From DASSHC01 sp035693105 (GTDB lineage: Bacteria; Chloroflexota; Chloroflexia; Thermomicrobiales; Thermomicrobiaceae), in assembly GCA_035693105.1 (NCBI GenBank), contig DASSHC010000076.1, forward strand, positions 1 through 18,567: DNA of 18,567 bases, given 5' to 3'. The notes under the pieces were generated by a model. The model did not search any database. It saw nothing but the letters and a program-made list of their open reading frames with translations, and was not told the DNA's origin. Positions 6,509-13,856 of this stretch are shown here, piece by piece; within the stretch, counting starts at the first letter, position 1; every line of letters begins with the position of its first letter. Position numbers and translations under genes: made by a program.

Positions 6509-7114
6509 GTGACGCTCTCGTTGGAGGAGATCGGCGGCCGCGTGCGGGTCTGCACCGACTGCGAGTTGTGCCGTACGCGCACGCAGGCGGTGCCCGGCGC
6601 CGGGAACCCGCGCGCCGAGGTCATGTTCATCGGCGAGGCGCCGGGCTGGCACGAGGACCGGCAGGGACTCCCCTTCGTCGGCGCCTCCGGGCAGTTTCTC
6701 AACGAGCTGCTGGAGAAAATCGGACTCAGGCGCGACGAGGTCTTCGTCACCAACGTCGTCAAGTGCCGCCCGCCGGGCAACCGCGACCCGCTGCCAGACG
6801 AGATCGCGGCCTGCGGCGCGTATCTCGACGAACAACTGGCGGCGATTCAACCGCGCGTAGTCGTCACGCTGGGGCGCTTCTCGATGGCGCGCTGGTTTCC
6901 CGGCGAGCGCATCTCGCGCATTCATGGCCAGGCGCGGCGCTTCGGCGAGCTGGTGGTGATGCCGATGTATCACCCTGCCGCCGCGCTGCACCAGAGTTCG
7001 CTCAAGGCGGCCATCGAGGCGGATATGCTGAAGCTGCCGGGCATCCTCGAAGAGGCGCGACAGGCAGCGATCCCGGAGGAGACGGAAGCCCCTGCCCAGC
7101 TTCGCCTCTTCTGA
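6509..7114 (+). CDS. Family 4 uracil-DNA glycosylase (iron-sulfur)
   Basis: Removes uracil from DNA, chiefly from deaminated cytosine, to start base excision repair. Family 4 enzymes are 4Fe-4S proteins common in thermophiles. In this 201-residue product the four cluster cysteines are C18, C21, C86 and C102, matching the family spacing. Motif 1 is GEAPGWHED (42-50), followed by GLPFVGASG. VTNVVKCRPPGNRDP carries the third cysteine, and MYHPAAAL is the C-terminal active-site motif. The GTG at 6509 is chosen because GAGGAGG lies 6 bases upstream and the TATAAT box is just ahead; a TTG at 6449 would put the start upstream of the promoter. The last five residues, QLRLF (197-201), fit the bacterial beta-clamp-binding pentapeptide. 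ftsK follows after 38 bases on the same strand. Confidence 0.95.
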   Translation: MTLSLEEIGGRVRVCTDCELCRTRTQAVPGAGNPRAEVMFIGEAPGWHEDRQGLPFVGASGQFLNELLEKIGLRRDEVFVTNVVKCRPPGNRDPLPDEIAACGAYLDEQLAAIQPRVVVTLGRFSMARWFPGERISRIHGQARRFGELVVMPMYHPAAALHQSSLKAAIEADMLKLPGILEEARQAAIPEETEAPAQLRLF

Positions 7115-7152
7115 CCGATGTCTCTTGGTACAGAGTGATCGGACGAAACGCC

Positions 7153-9339
7153 GTGGCAACCTCGGGCAAGACGCGTAAGCGTAGCACGGCACGGCGGTCC
7201 GCGCCGGCACGCCGCGGCGAGCCGCCGCGCCGCCGGGTGACATCGCTGGCTGCCTGGTTGGGGCGGGCCGGGCTGGCTCTGCTGCGGCTACTGGGCCGGC
7301 TGCGCTTCGTGTTTCGCTGGGGCCTGCCCGAGCGCCTGCGGCGCGAGCTGCTGGCGCTGGCGGCGCTGACCGCGGCGGCGCTGGTCACGGTGCCGCTCCT
7401 CGGCCTGACCGAACAGGTGACGCTGGCCGGACTGGTCAGCGACGGCTTGCGGGCCGCGTTCGGCGCGGGCGCCTTCCTGGTGCCGCTGGCCCTGATCTGG
7501 ATCGCGGGCGAGTCCCTCTTCGGCGGCGAGGGGCGCGGCCGGCGCGCGGCCGGCGCCGCGATCCTGCTGACGGTCTCCGTTACCTATCTCGACCTGCTGG
7601 ATGCGCCGGGCCGGCTCGGTGGCTTCCTCGGCGCCGCGCTCGGCGCGCTGACAACCGAGGTGGCCGGGCGCGTTGGCGCCGGCATCCTGGTGTTCAGCCT
7701 GGCGCTGGCCGCGCTCTACCTCCTTTCCGGAGCCGACGCCCACGGCGTGATCGAAAGCTGGCGCGCGATCCGTGCCCGGCGTGCGCAGCGGCGCGCGGCG
7801 CGACTGGCCGCGGCGGCGACCGAACCACCGCGGCCCGAGCCCGAGCTGGAGCCCGCACCGGTTCCCGAGCCGGTGCGGCCAGTAATCAAGGTGCCCCGGC
7901 GGGCGGCGCTGGCCGCGGTAGACACCTCGAGTGTCGTGCCCACCGGCCCGCTGCCGCTGCCGGATGTCGGCAAGCTGGCGCTCTATGAAGGGGGCGTGCC
8001 CAACGAGCTGGAGCTGGAGGGCAAGGCCGAGCGCATCGAGGAGACGCTGGCCAATTTCAAGGTCGACGCCAAGGTGCGCGAGGTTTACCCCGGACCGGCC
8101 GTGACGCTCTTCGCGCTGGAGCCAGGGCCGGGTGTCAAGGTCAAGCGCATCACGGAGCTGCAGAATGATCTGGCGCTGGTGCTGGCGGCGCACTCGATCC
8201 GCATCGAGGCGCCGGTGCCCGGCAAGGCGCGGGTCGGCATCGAGATCCCCAACAGCAGCGTCCACACCATCGGGCTGCGCGAGACGCTGGAGGCGGCCGA
8301 GTTCCAGTCGAGCAAAGCGCGGCTGCCGCTGGCGCTGGGGCGCGACGTCAACGGCGACTACGTGGTAGCCGATCTGTCCAGGATGCCGCACCTCTTGATC
8401 GCCGGCTCGACCGGCTCCGGCAAGTCGGTCGCCATCAACTCGATCATCGCGACCTTCCTGTTGACCCGGCAGCCGGAAGAGCTGCAAATGGTGCTGGTCG
8501 ACCCCAAGATGGTCGAGTTGGTGGGTTACAACGGTGTGCCGCACCTGAAGTGCCCCGTGGTCACCGAGATGGACAAGGTCGTCGGCACGCTGCGCCTGGT
8601 GGTCAAGGAGATGGAGGATCGCTACCAGCGCTTCTCGGCGCTCGGCGTGCGCAACATCGACGGCTACAAGCTCAAGCGCGATGATGACCCATCGCTGGAG
8701 ATGCTGCCCTACCTGGTGGTGATCATCGACGAGCTGGCGGACTTGATGATGACCACGCCGGAGGAGGTCGAGACGCTGCTGGTGCGGCTGGCGCAGATGG
8801 CCCGGGCGACTGGCATCCACCTGCTGATCGCCACGCAGCGGCCCTCGGTCGATGTCTTGACCGGCTTGATCAAGACCAACATCCCCGCGCGCATCGCCTT
8901 CGCCGTCACCTCGCTGACCGACAGCCGTGTGATCCTCGATCTCCCCGGCGCTGAGCGGCTGCTCGGGCGCGGCGACATGCTGTTCTTGCCGCCCGACGCG
9001 GCCAAGCCGCAGCGCGTGCAAGGGTCCTACATCGACGACCGCGACCTGCAGTACGTGGTGCGCCACTGGCAGCGGGTGCGGCCGGATTTCGACTACGATC
9101 CCGAGTGGCAGGTAGCGGTCGAGGAGGAGGGCGAGGCCGGCGAGGACCCGCTGATGGAGCAGGCGCTCAAGGTGGTGCGCCAGCACGGGACGGCTTCGGC
9201 CTCGATGCTGCAGCGGCGGCTGCGCATCGGCTACAATCGCGCCTCACGCTTGATCGAGCAGATGGAGGACGAGGGGATCGTTGGGCCGGCCGACGGCTCG
9301 CGCGGGCGCGCGGTCTACCTCGATGAGGACGACAGCTAA
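7153..9339 (+). CDS. ftsK: FtsK/SpoIIIE DNA translocase
   Basis: Membrane-anchored hexameric motor that pumps chromosomal DNA through the closing septum and helps resolve dimers. The product is about 728 residues. A basic N-terminal tail precedes about four hydrophobic segments (for example LLALAALTAAALVTVPLLGL and GAGAFLVPLALIWIA). A Pro/Glu/Arg-rich linker follows, then the motor with Walker A GSTGSGKS (418-425) and Walker B VVIIDE (522-527). The motor ends with TQRPSVDVLTGLIKTNIPAR and the GDMLF loop. A C-terminal winged-helix gamma domain (about 664-725, EQALKVVRQHG onward) is of the type that reads polar KOPS/SRS sequences. The start is uncertain: the GTG at 7153 and a GTG at 7135 are both in frame and neither has a strong ribosome site. 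The linker is short compared with E. coli FtsK and closer to SpoIIIE size. It is probably cotranscribed with the glycosylase gene. Confidence 0.93.
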   Translation: MATSGKTRKRSTARRSAPARRGEPPRRRVTSLAAWLGRAGLALLRLLGRLRFVFRWGLPERLRRELLALAALTAAALVTVPLLGLTEQVTLAGLVSDGLRAAFGAGAFLVPLALIWIAGESLFGGEGRGRRAAGAAILLTVSVTYLDLLDAPGRLGGFLGAALGALTTEVAGRVGAGILVFSLALAALYLLSGADAHGVIESWRAIRARRAQRRAARLAAAATEPPRPEPELEPAPVPEPVRPVIKVPRRAALAAVDTSSVVPTGPLPLPDVGKLALYEGGVPNELELEGKAERIEETLANFKVDAKVREVYPGPAVTLFALEPGPGVKVKRITELQNDLALVLAAHSIRIEAPVPGKARVGIEIPNSSVHTIGLRETLEAAEFQSSKARLPLALGRDVNGDYVVADLSRMPHLLIAGSTGSGKSVAINSIIATFLLTRQPEELQMVLVDPKMVELVGYNGVPHLKCPVVTEMDKVVGTLRLVVKEMEDRYQRFSALGVRNIDGYKLKRDDDPSLEMLPYLVVIIDELADLMMTTPEEVETLLVRLAQMARATGIHLLIATQRPSVDVLTGLIKTNIPARIAFAVTSLTDSRVILDLPGAERLLGRGDMLFLPPDAAKPQRVQGSYIDDRDLQYVVRHWQRVRPDFDYDPEWQVAVEEEGEAGEDPLMEQALKVVRQHGTASASMLQRRLRIGYNRASRLIEQMEDEGIVGPADGSRGRAVYLDEDDS

Positions 9340-9360
9340 ACCGGTCAATTACCCATCGTT

Positions 9361-9369
9361 TGGTATAAT
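9361..9369 (+). promoter_or_regulatory. Extended -10 promoter of recR
   Basis: TGGTATAAT is a perfect extended -10 (TGn plus TATAAT). It stands 22 bases after the ftsK stop and 36 bases before the recR start. No good -35 is visible at 15-18 bp, which fits an extended -10 promoter. It probably drives the long recR-to-zinc-ribbon run. Confidence 0.6.
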
Positions 9370-9405
9370 TTGGCCGGGAATCGAGGTGCAGGACGTGAGG
9401 ATTAC

Positions 9406-10011
9406 GTGCGCTCTCGGGTAACGGCGGAGCCGGTCGCCAAGCTCATCGACGAGTTTGCCAAGCTGCCGGGAATCGGCCCCAAGACGGCCTCTCGCCTGGC
9501 CTATTTTGTCTTGCGCAGCTCGCGCGAGGACGCTATCGGGCTGGCGGAGGCGATCCTGGAGGTCAAAGAGCGCATCGTACTCTGCTCGCGGTGCTTCAAC
9601 ATCACCGAGCAGGATCCATGCGCCATCTGCAGCGATCCCCAGCGGGATCACCGCATCATCTGTGTCGTCGAGGAGCCGCTGGATGTGGTCGCGCTCGACC
9701 GCACCGGTGAGTACCACGGGCTCTACCACGTGTTGCACGGCGCGATCTCGCCGGTCGATGGGATCGGCCCGGACCGGCTACGGATTCGCGAGCTGATCGA
9801 GCGCGTCAAGGCGGAGCCGCCGGACGAGGTGATTCTGGCGATGAACCCGAATATCGAAGGAGACGCGACGGCGATGTACGTCGCCCGGCAACTCGTGCCG
9901 CTCGGGGTCACGGTGTCGCGGCCGGCCAGTGGCTTGCCGGTCGGCGGCGATCTGGAGTACGCGGACGAGGTCACGCTGGGAAGGGCGCTCACCGGCCGGC
10001 GCGTCTTGTAG
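9406..10011 (+). CDS. recR: Recombination mediator RecR
   Basis: With RecO (encoded at 16535-17299) and RecF it loads RecA onto SSB-coated single-stranded gaps. The 201-residue length is typical. The N-terminal helix-hairpin-helix reads LPGIGPKTASRLAYF (20-34). The zinc finger is C60-x2-C63 and C72-x2-C75. A Toprim domain begins at ICVVEEPLDV (85-94), and the C-terminal part holds GLPVGGDLEYADEVTLGRAL, the usual RecR ending. The GTG at 9406 is chosen because GTGAGG lies 5 bases upstream and an extended -10 stands 36 bases upstream. Residue 5 (V, codon GTA) is where many homologues align, but GTA is not a start codon. No dnaX or YbaB gene, the common recR neighbours elsewhere, is present upstream; ftsK is there instead. 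Confidence 0.96.
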   Translation: MRSRVTAEPVAKLIDEFAKLPGIGPKTASRLAYFVLRSSREDAIGLAEAILEVKERIVLCSRCFNITEQDPCAICSDPQRDHRIICVVEEPLDVVALDRTGEYHGLYHVLHGAISPVDGIGPDRLRIRELIERVKAEPPDEVILAMNPNIEGDATAMYVARQLVPLGVTVSRPASGLPVGGDLEYADEVTLGRALTGRRVL

Positions 10012-10075
10012 CTCGGCCGTCGCGCGCCGCCCGCCGGCGCCTCTCGGCTGTCACGAGGATGGAGAGAGACTGTCC

Positions 10076-11092
10076 ATGACTGGGCTCGCCATCCACCCCA
10101 TTGGTCTCCGCGATGTCATCGCGTTGCGCCGGGCGAGCCAGCTCCTGGTTCCGTTGAGCTACCCCGAGGTCGCCTTCGCGACGCCCAGCGGCGGCTGGCT
10201 GGCCGCGCTGCCGTTGCCCCTGGCCCACCGCTATGCCTTCCTGGCCGAGGCCGGAGCACCCTGCGGGCTGGCCGTGGCACGCGCCGAGAGCGCCGACTTC
10301 CGCTGGGTGCTCGAGTCGCTGGGCGCCGCCGACGGTCTGGACGAGGCCCGCTGCGATCTATGGGCCGGTCTGCTGTCGCACACGGTCGCCTCGGCCGGCT
10401 GCGCCGGCGCCAAGCGCGTCCACGCCGATGCCCCGCTCGACGGTCCGGTGCATGAGGCGCTGATACGAGCCGGCTTCAGCGCCTACGCTCGTGGCACGCT
10501 CATGCTGGCACAGGGGTTGCATCCGGCCGCGGGCGAGGAGGTGGCGCTACGTGGGCAAGAACCGAGCGATTCCTGGTCGATCCAGCACCTCTATCACCAG
10601 GTTACGCCGAAGGCGGTGCAGTACGCCGAGGCGTTCAACAGCACGCATTGGCAGTCAGGCCGGCGCCTGCGCAGTTCTGAGCGCGGCTTCGTGTTGGAGC
10701 GCGCCAGTGGGATCGCCGCTTACTGCCGTGTCTTCACCAGCGGGCGCCAGGTAGCGATCGAGGTGATGTCGTTGCCCGATCAGCTCCAGTCGGTTCCCTC
10801 GCTGGTCCGGCAGGCCGTGCGCGCGGTCGGGCTGGGCCAGAGCGGACATGTCTGGGCGCTGGTGCCGGATTATCACGGCGAGTACGTCGCCGCGCTGGAG
10901 ACGATCGGCTTCGCTGCGGTCGACCGGCGCGCGCTGATGGTGCGCTACACCGGCGTCCCGGTGACGGTGGTCGAGCACCGGCTGCTCACGCTGGTCTCCA
11001 ACGTAGCCGAGCGGCTGCCCTCGCGCGTCCCGGCGCACCCGCCGGCGCCGGCCGGAACGAATATCCGGCTCGCGTCGGTCGGGCCACGTTGA
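10076..11092 (+). CDS. Hypothetical protein with tandem GNAT-like halves
   Basis: I do not recognise this 338-residue protein. The ATG at 10076 has GGAGAGAG 7 bases upstream. Two halves end in similar strand-helix-strand stretches of the kind found at the end of GNAT acetyltransferase folds: EALIRAGFSAYARGTLMLA (127-145) and ALETIGFAAVDRRALMVRY (273-291). The region before the second stretch (SGIAAYCRVF to HVWALVPDY) also reads like GNAT beta-4/alpha-3/beta-5. A clear acetyl-CoA pyrophosphate loop (Q/R-x-x-G-x-G/A) is not obvious, so the protein may be a degenerate or non-catalytic member. There is no signal peptide or convincing membrane segment. The tail from about 312 is Pro/Ala-rich and probably disordered. 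It sits 64 bp after recR and 55 bp before the R3H ATPase gene, in the same orientation. Confidence 0.75.
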   Translation: MTGLAIHPIGLRDVIALRRASQLLVPLSYPEVAFATPSGGWLAALPLPLAHRYAFLAEAGAPCGLAVARAESADFRWVLESLGAADGLDEARCDLWAGLLSHTVASAGCAGAKRVHADAPLDGPVHEALIRAGFSAYARGTLMLAQGLHPAAGEEVALRGQEPSDSWSIQHLYHQVTPKAVQYAEAFNSTHWQSGRRLRSSERGFVLERASGIAAYCRVFTSGRQVAIEVMSLPDQLQSVPSLVRQAVRAVGLGQSGHVWALVPDYHGEYVAALETIGFAAVDRRALMVRYTGVPVTVVEHRLLTLVSNVAERLPSRVPAHPPAPAGTNIRLASVGPR

Positions 11093-11147
11093 CACCCTGA
11101 GCGAGCATCGCACGCTACGGACTGGATACAAGGAGAGAACAGGGCAT

Positions 11148-12839
11148 TTGAGCACACCAGCCACCGAAAGCACGATTCTTCCCGGATCCGCCCCGCTCGT
11201 CGGACAAGAGATCACCGACAACCTGGAAGACCTGCTCGCCGTTCTGCCGCCGCACATCATCAACGGGATCCGCGCGCTGCACACCGCGGAGGCGCGCAGC
11301 GACCTGATCGAGATCGTGCTCGATCTGGGCCGGCGGCCCGAAGCACGCTTCACCGACCGCGAACTCTACCTCTCCGACGATGAGGTCACCCGCGCGGATA
11401 TCGCCTATGTGGCCGAGCGTATCGGCCGCTTCGGCGACGACAACCGGGCCGGCATCGAGCGCACCCTGCATCGCATCTCGGCGATCCGCAGCCGCTCTGG
11501 CGAGATCGTCGGGCTGACCTGCCGCGTCGGCCGCGCCGTCTACGGCACGATCGGGATCATTCGTGACCTGGTTGATTCCGGCGCCAGCATCCTCTTGCTC
11601 GGCCGGCCCGGTGTCGGCAAGACCACCATGCTGCGTGAGACGGCGCGCGTGCTGGCCGACGACCTGCGCAAGCGCGTGGTGGTCGTCGACACCAGCAACG
11701 AGATCGCCGGGGACGGCGATATTCCGCATCCCTCGATCGGCCGCGCCCGGCGCATGCAGGTGCCGACGCCGGCCCTGCAGCACGCGGTGATGATCGAAGC
11801 GGTCGAAAACCACATGCCGGAGGTCATCGTCATCGACGAGATCGGCACCGAGCTGGAGGCGGCGGCCGCCCGCACCATCGCCGAGCGCGGCGTGCAGCTG
11901 ATCGGCACGGCCCACGGCAACACGCTCGAGAATCTGATGATGAACCCGACCCTCTCCGACCTGATCGGCGGCATCCAGTCGGTGACGCTCAGCGATGAAG
12001 AGGCGCGGCGGCGCGGCACGCAGAAGTCGATCCTGGAGCGCAAGGCGCCCCCCACCTTCGCGGTGATGGTCGAGATTCAGACGCGCGACCGCGTGGCGGT
12101 GCACCGCGACGTGGCGCAGAGCGTCGACGCGATCCTGCGCGGCCAGCCGCTGCGGGTCGAAGTGCGCGAGCGCCAGCCGACCGGCGAGGTGCGCGTCTGG
12201 GAGGCACAGCCCTACGAAGCCGAGCACCCAACACTGGTGCGCCAGGCCAGCCGCACGCGGCACCCGGCGCCAGGGCACGAGGCTTCACCCGCGGAGCAGC
12301 GCCCGCTGGCGCCGCGCCGCCCGGCCAAGAGCATTCGCATCTTCCCCTTTGGCGTCAGCCGCAACCGGCTGGAGGAGTCGATCAGCCAGTTGGCCGTGCC
12401 GGCCACGGTCGTGCGCGAGCTGCGCGAGGCCGACGCCGTGGTGACGCTCAAGAACTACTACCGCCGCCAGCCGCACCCGCTGAAAGATGCCGAGGCTCGC
12501 GGGTTGCCGGTCTATGTGCTGCGCAACAACACGGTGACGCAGATCGGCGCGCTGCTGCGCTCGCTCTTCCAGGAGAGCGCACAGGGCGAACCGCGGGCGC
12601 CGCAGGGCGCCTATACGGATATTGGCCCCAACCAGTCGCCTGAGGACCAGGTGACCGCGGCCATGTACGAGGCCGAGGAGGCGATCCACCACGTCATGGA
12701 TGGCGCTACCTCGGTGGAATTGCGGCCGCAGGCGGCCTGGGTGCGGCGCCTGCAGCATGAGCTGGCGGAACGCTACAACGTGCCGTCGCGCAGCCGGGGC
12801 CGTGAGCCGCAGCGCTACGTAGAGTTCTTCCGTCGATGA
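11148..12839 (+). CDS. R3H domain AAA ATPase, SpoIIIAA/Ycf45-like
   Basis: An ATPase of the SpoIIIAA-like family with a C-terminal single-stranded nucleic-acid-binding R3H domain; its exact role is not established. The 563-residue product has an N-terminal region (20-130), Walker A GRPGVGKT (152-159) and a conserved VVVVDTSNEIAGDGDIPHPS block (177-196). Walker B is VIVIDEIGTE (226-235), and LIGTAHGNTLENLM looks like a sensor segment. A linker (about 350-395) leads to a second small alpha/beta domain (IRIFPFGVSRNRLEESI to LPVYVLRNNT), then the R3H region at about 505-563 (QAAWVRRLQHELAERYNVPS). The start is a TTG at 11148 with AGGAGAG about 10 bases upstream; no better codon is in frame. Its last bases overlap the tmk start (ATGA), so the two are translationally coupled. 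Confidence 0.9.
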   Translation: MSTPATESTILPGSAPLVGQEITDNLEDLLAVLPPHIINGIRALHTAEARSDLIEIVLDLGRRPEARFTDRELYLSDDEVTRADIAYVAERIGRFGDDNRAGIERTLHRISAIRSRSGEIVGLTCRVGRAVYGTIGIIRDLVDSGASILLLGRPGVGKTTMLRETARVLADDLRKRVVVVDTSNEIAGDGDIPHPSIGRARRMQVPTPALQHAVMIEAVENHMPEVIVIDEIGTELEAAAARTIAERGVQLIGTAHGNTLENLMMNPTLSDLIGGIQSVTLSDEEARRRGTQKSILERKAPPTFAVMVEIQTRDRVAVHRDVAQSVDAILRGQPLRVEVRERQPTGEVRVWEAQPYEAEHPTLVRQASRTRHPAPGHEASPAEQRPLAPRRPAKSIRIFPFGVSRNRLEESISQLAVPATVVRELREADAVVTLKNYYRRQPHPLKDAEARGLPVYVLRNNTVTQIGALLRSLFQESAQGEPRAPQGAYTDIGPNQSPEDQVTAAMYEAEEAIHHVMDGATSVELRPQAAWVRRLQHELAERYNVPSRSRGREPQRYVEFFRR

Positions 12840-13474
12840 GCCTGTTCGTCACGCTGGAGGGACCGGAGGGCGGCGGCAAGTCGACGGTGGGCCGGCGGCT
12901 GCGCGAGGCGCTGGAGACGCGCGGCTACGCCGTGGTGCTGACGCGCGAGCCGGGCGGCACGCCGCTGGGCGAGGCCGTGCGCGACTTGCTCCTGGGAGCC
13001 CGCCATTCTACTATGCAGCCGGAGGTGGAGGCGCTACTCAACAGCGGGGCACGCGCGCAGCACGTGGCGGAGGTCATCGTGCCGGCCCTGAACGAAGGCA
13101 AGATCGTGATCTCCGACCGCTTCGCCGATTCGACGCTGGCCTATCAGGGCGCCGGGCGCGGGCTTGATCTGGACGCGCTGGCGCGCATCCAGTCCTTCGC
13201 GACCCAGGGCCTGACCCCGGCGCTCACGCTCCTCTTCGATGTGCCCTATGAGATCGGTCAGGCGCGACGCCGCGCGGCCGGTGAGTTGAACCGCTTCGAC
13301 ACCGACAGCCGCGCCTTTCACGAGCGCGTGCGTGCCTTTTTTTTGCGGGCGGCGCGCGAGGAGCCGGAGCGCTGGTGTGTCATCGACGCCCGCGCGCCGC
13401 TCGACGAGGTCGCTGAACAGGCGGTGCGGATCGTGCTCGATCACCTCGACGGCCGAACGCTGAGAGTAGGGTAG
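12836..13474 (+). CDS. tmk: Thymidylate kinase
   Basis: Phosphorylates dTMP to dTDP with ATP, the step that feeds all dTTP synthesis. The 212-residue length is typical. The P-loop is GPEGGGKST (9-17). TREPGGTPLGE (36-46) binds dTMP, and the DRF motif (94-96) stands where most have DRY or DRH. YQGAGRGL (103-110) follows, with a LID segment ARRRAAGELNRFD (143-155). The usual AARAQH reads GARAQH here. The ATG overlaps the previous stop by four bases (ATGA). A run of eight T (13337-13344) lies inside codons for F168-F169-L170. The c-di-AMP receptor gene follows after 7 bp, an order also known from Bacillus (tmk-yaaQ). Confidence 0.96.
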   Translation: MSLFVTLEGPEGGGKSTVGRRLREALETRGYAVVLTREPGGTPLGEAVRDLLLGARHSTMQPEVEALLNSGARAQHVAEVIVPALNEGKIVISDRFADSTLAYQGAGRGLDLDALARIQSFATQGLTPALTLLFDVPYEIGQARRRAAGELNRFDTDSRAFHERVRAFFLRAAREEPERWCVIDARAPLDEVAEQAVRIVLDHLDGRTLRVG

Positions 13475-13481
13475 TGGAGCG

Positions 13482-13814
13482 GTGAAGCTCGTTTTTGCGG
13501 TGATTCAGGGGCGCGACGCCGACAATCTCCTGGCCGCGCTGCGCGATGCGGGCTACCGCTCGACGCTGATCAGTAGCGCGGGCGGATTCTTGCGAGAGCA
13601 GAACGTGACGGTGCTAATCGGCGTGGAAGATCAGTATGTGCCGGATGTTATGCGTTTGATCAAGCAGAATTGCTATACCCGGACGCGCTACGTGAACCCA
13701 TTGCTCCCGATCATGGAGCCCGGCGAGTTCTACGTGCCGGACCCGGTCGAGGTGCAGGTGGGCGGAGCCACCGTGTTCGTGCTCAACGTACGCTATGTTG
13801 AGCGCGTGGTCTAG
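13482..13814 (+). CDS. Cyclic di-AMP receptor, DarA/PstA family
   Basis: A 110-residue PII-like trimeric protein that binds the second messenger c-di-AMP. In Firmicutes the family is called DarA, PstA or YaaQ (DUF970). The sequence fits over its full length: the start KLVFAVIQGRDADNLLAALR, a central GFLREQNVTVLIGVED (residues 35-50), and the end VGGATVFVLNVRYVERV. Relatives usually have GGFLRxGNxT at the equivalent of GGFLREQNVT, where part of the ligand pocket lies. The start is a GTG with GGAG a few bases upstream, 7 bp after tmk. The tmk neighbourhood is shared with Bacillus, which supports orthology. The downstream target in this organism is unknown. No diadenylate cyclase gene is in the window. 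Confidence 0.9.
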   Translation: MKLVFAVIQGRDADNLLAALRDAGYRSTLISSAGGFLREQNVTVLIGVEDQYVPDVMRLIKQNCYTRTRYVNPLLPIMEPGEFYVPDPVEVQVGGATVFVLNVRYVERVV

Positions 13815-13856
13815 CCGGAGTGCGGCGGGCACGGAGGCCCGAGAGGGGACGATGAC

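Noticed and set aside
7288..9186. Open frame of 632 codons antisense to ftsK
   Set aside because: Its composition (His, Gln, Arg, Leu, Asp) is typical of antisense frames in GC-rich genes. The ftsK strand shows Walker motifs and a full domain order.
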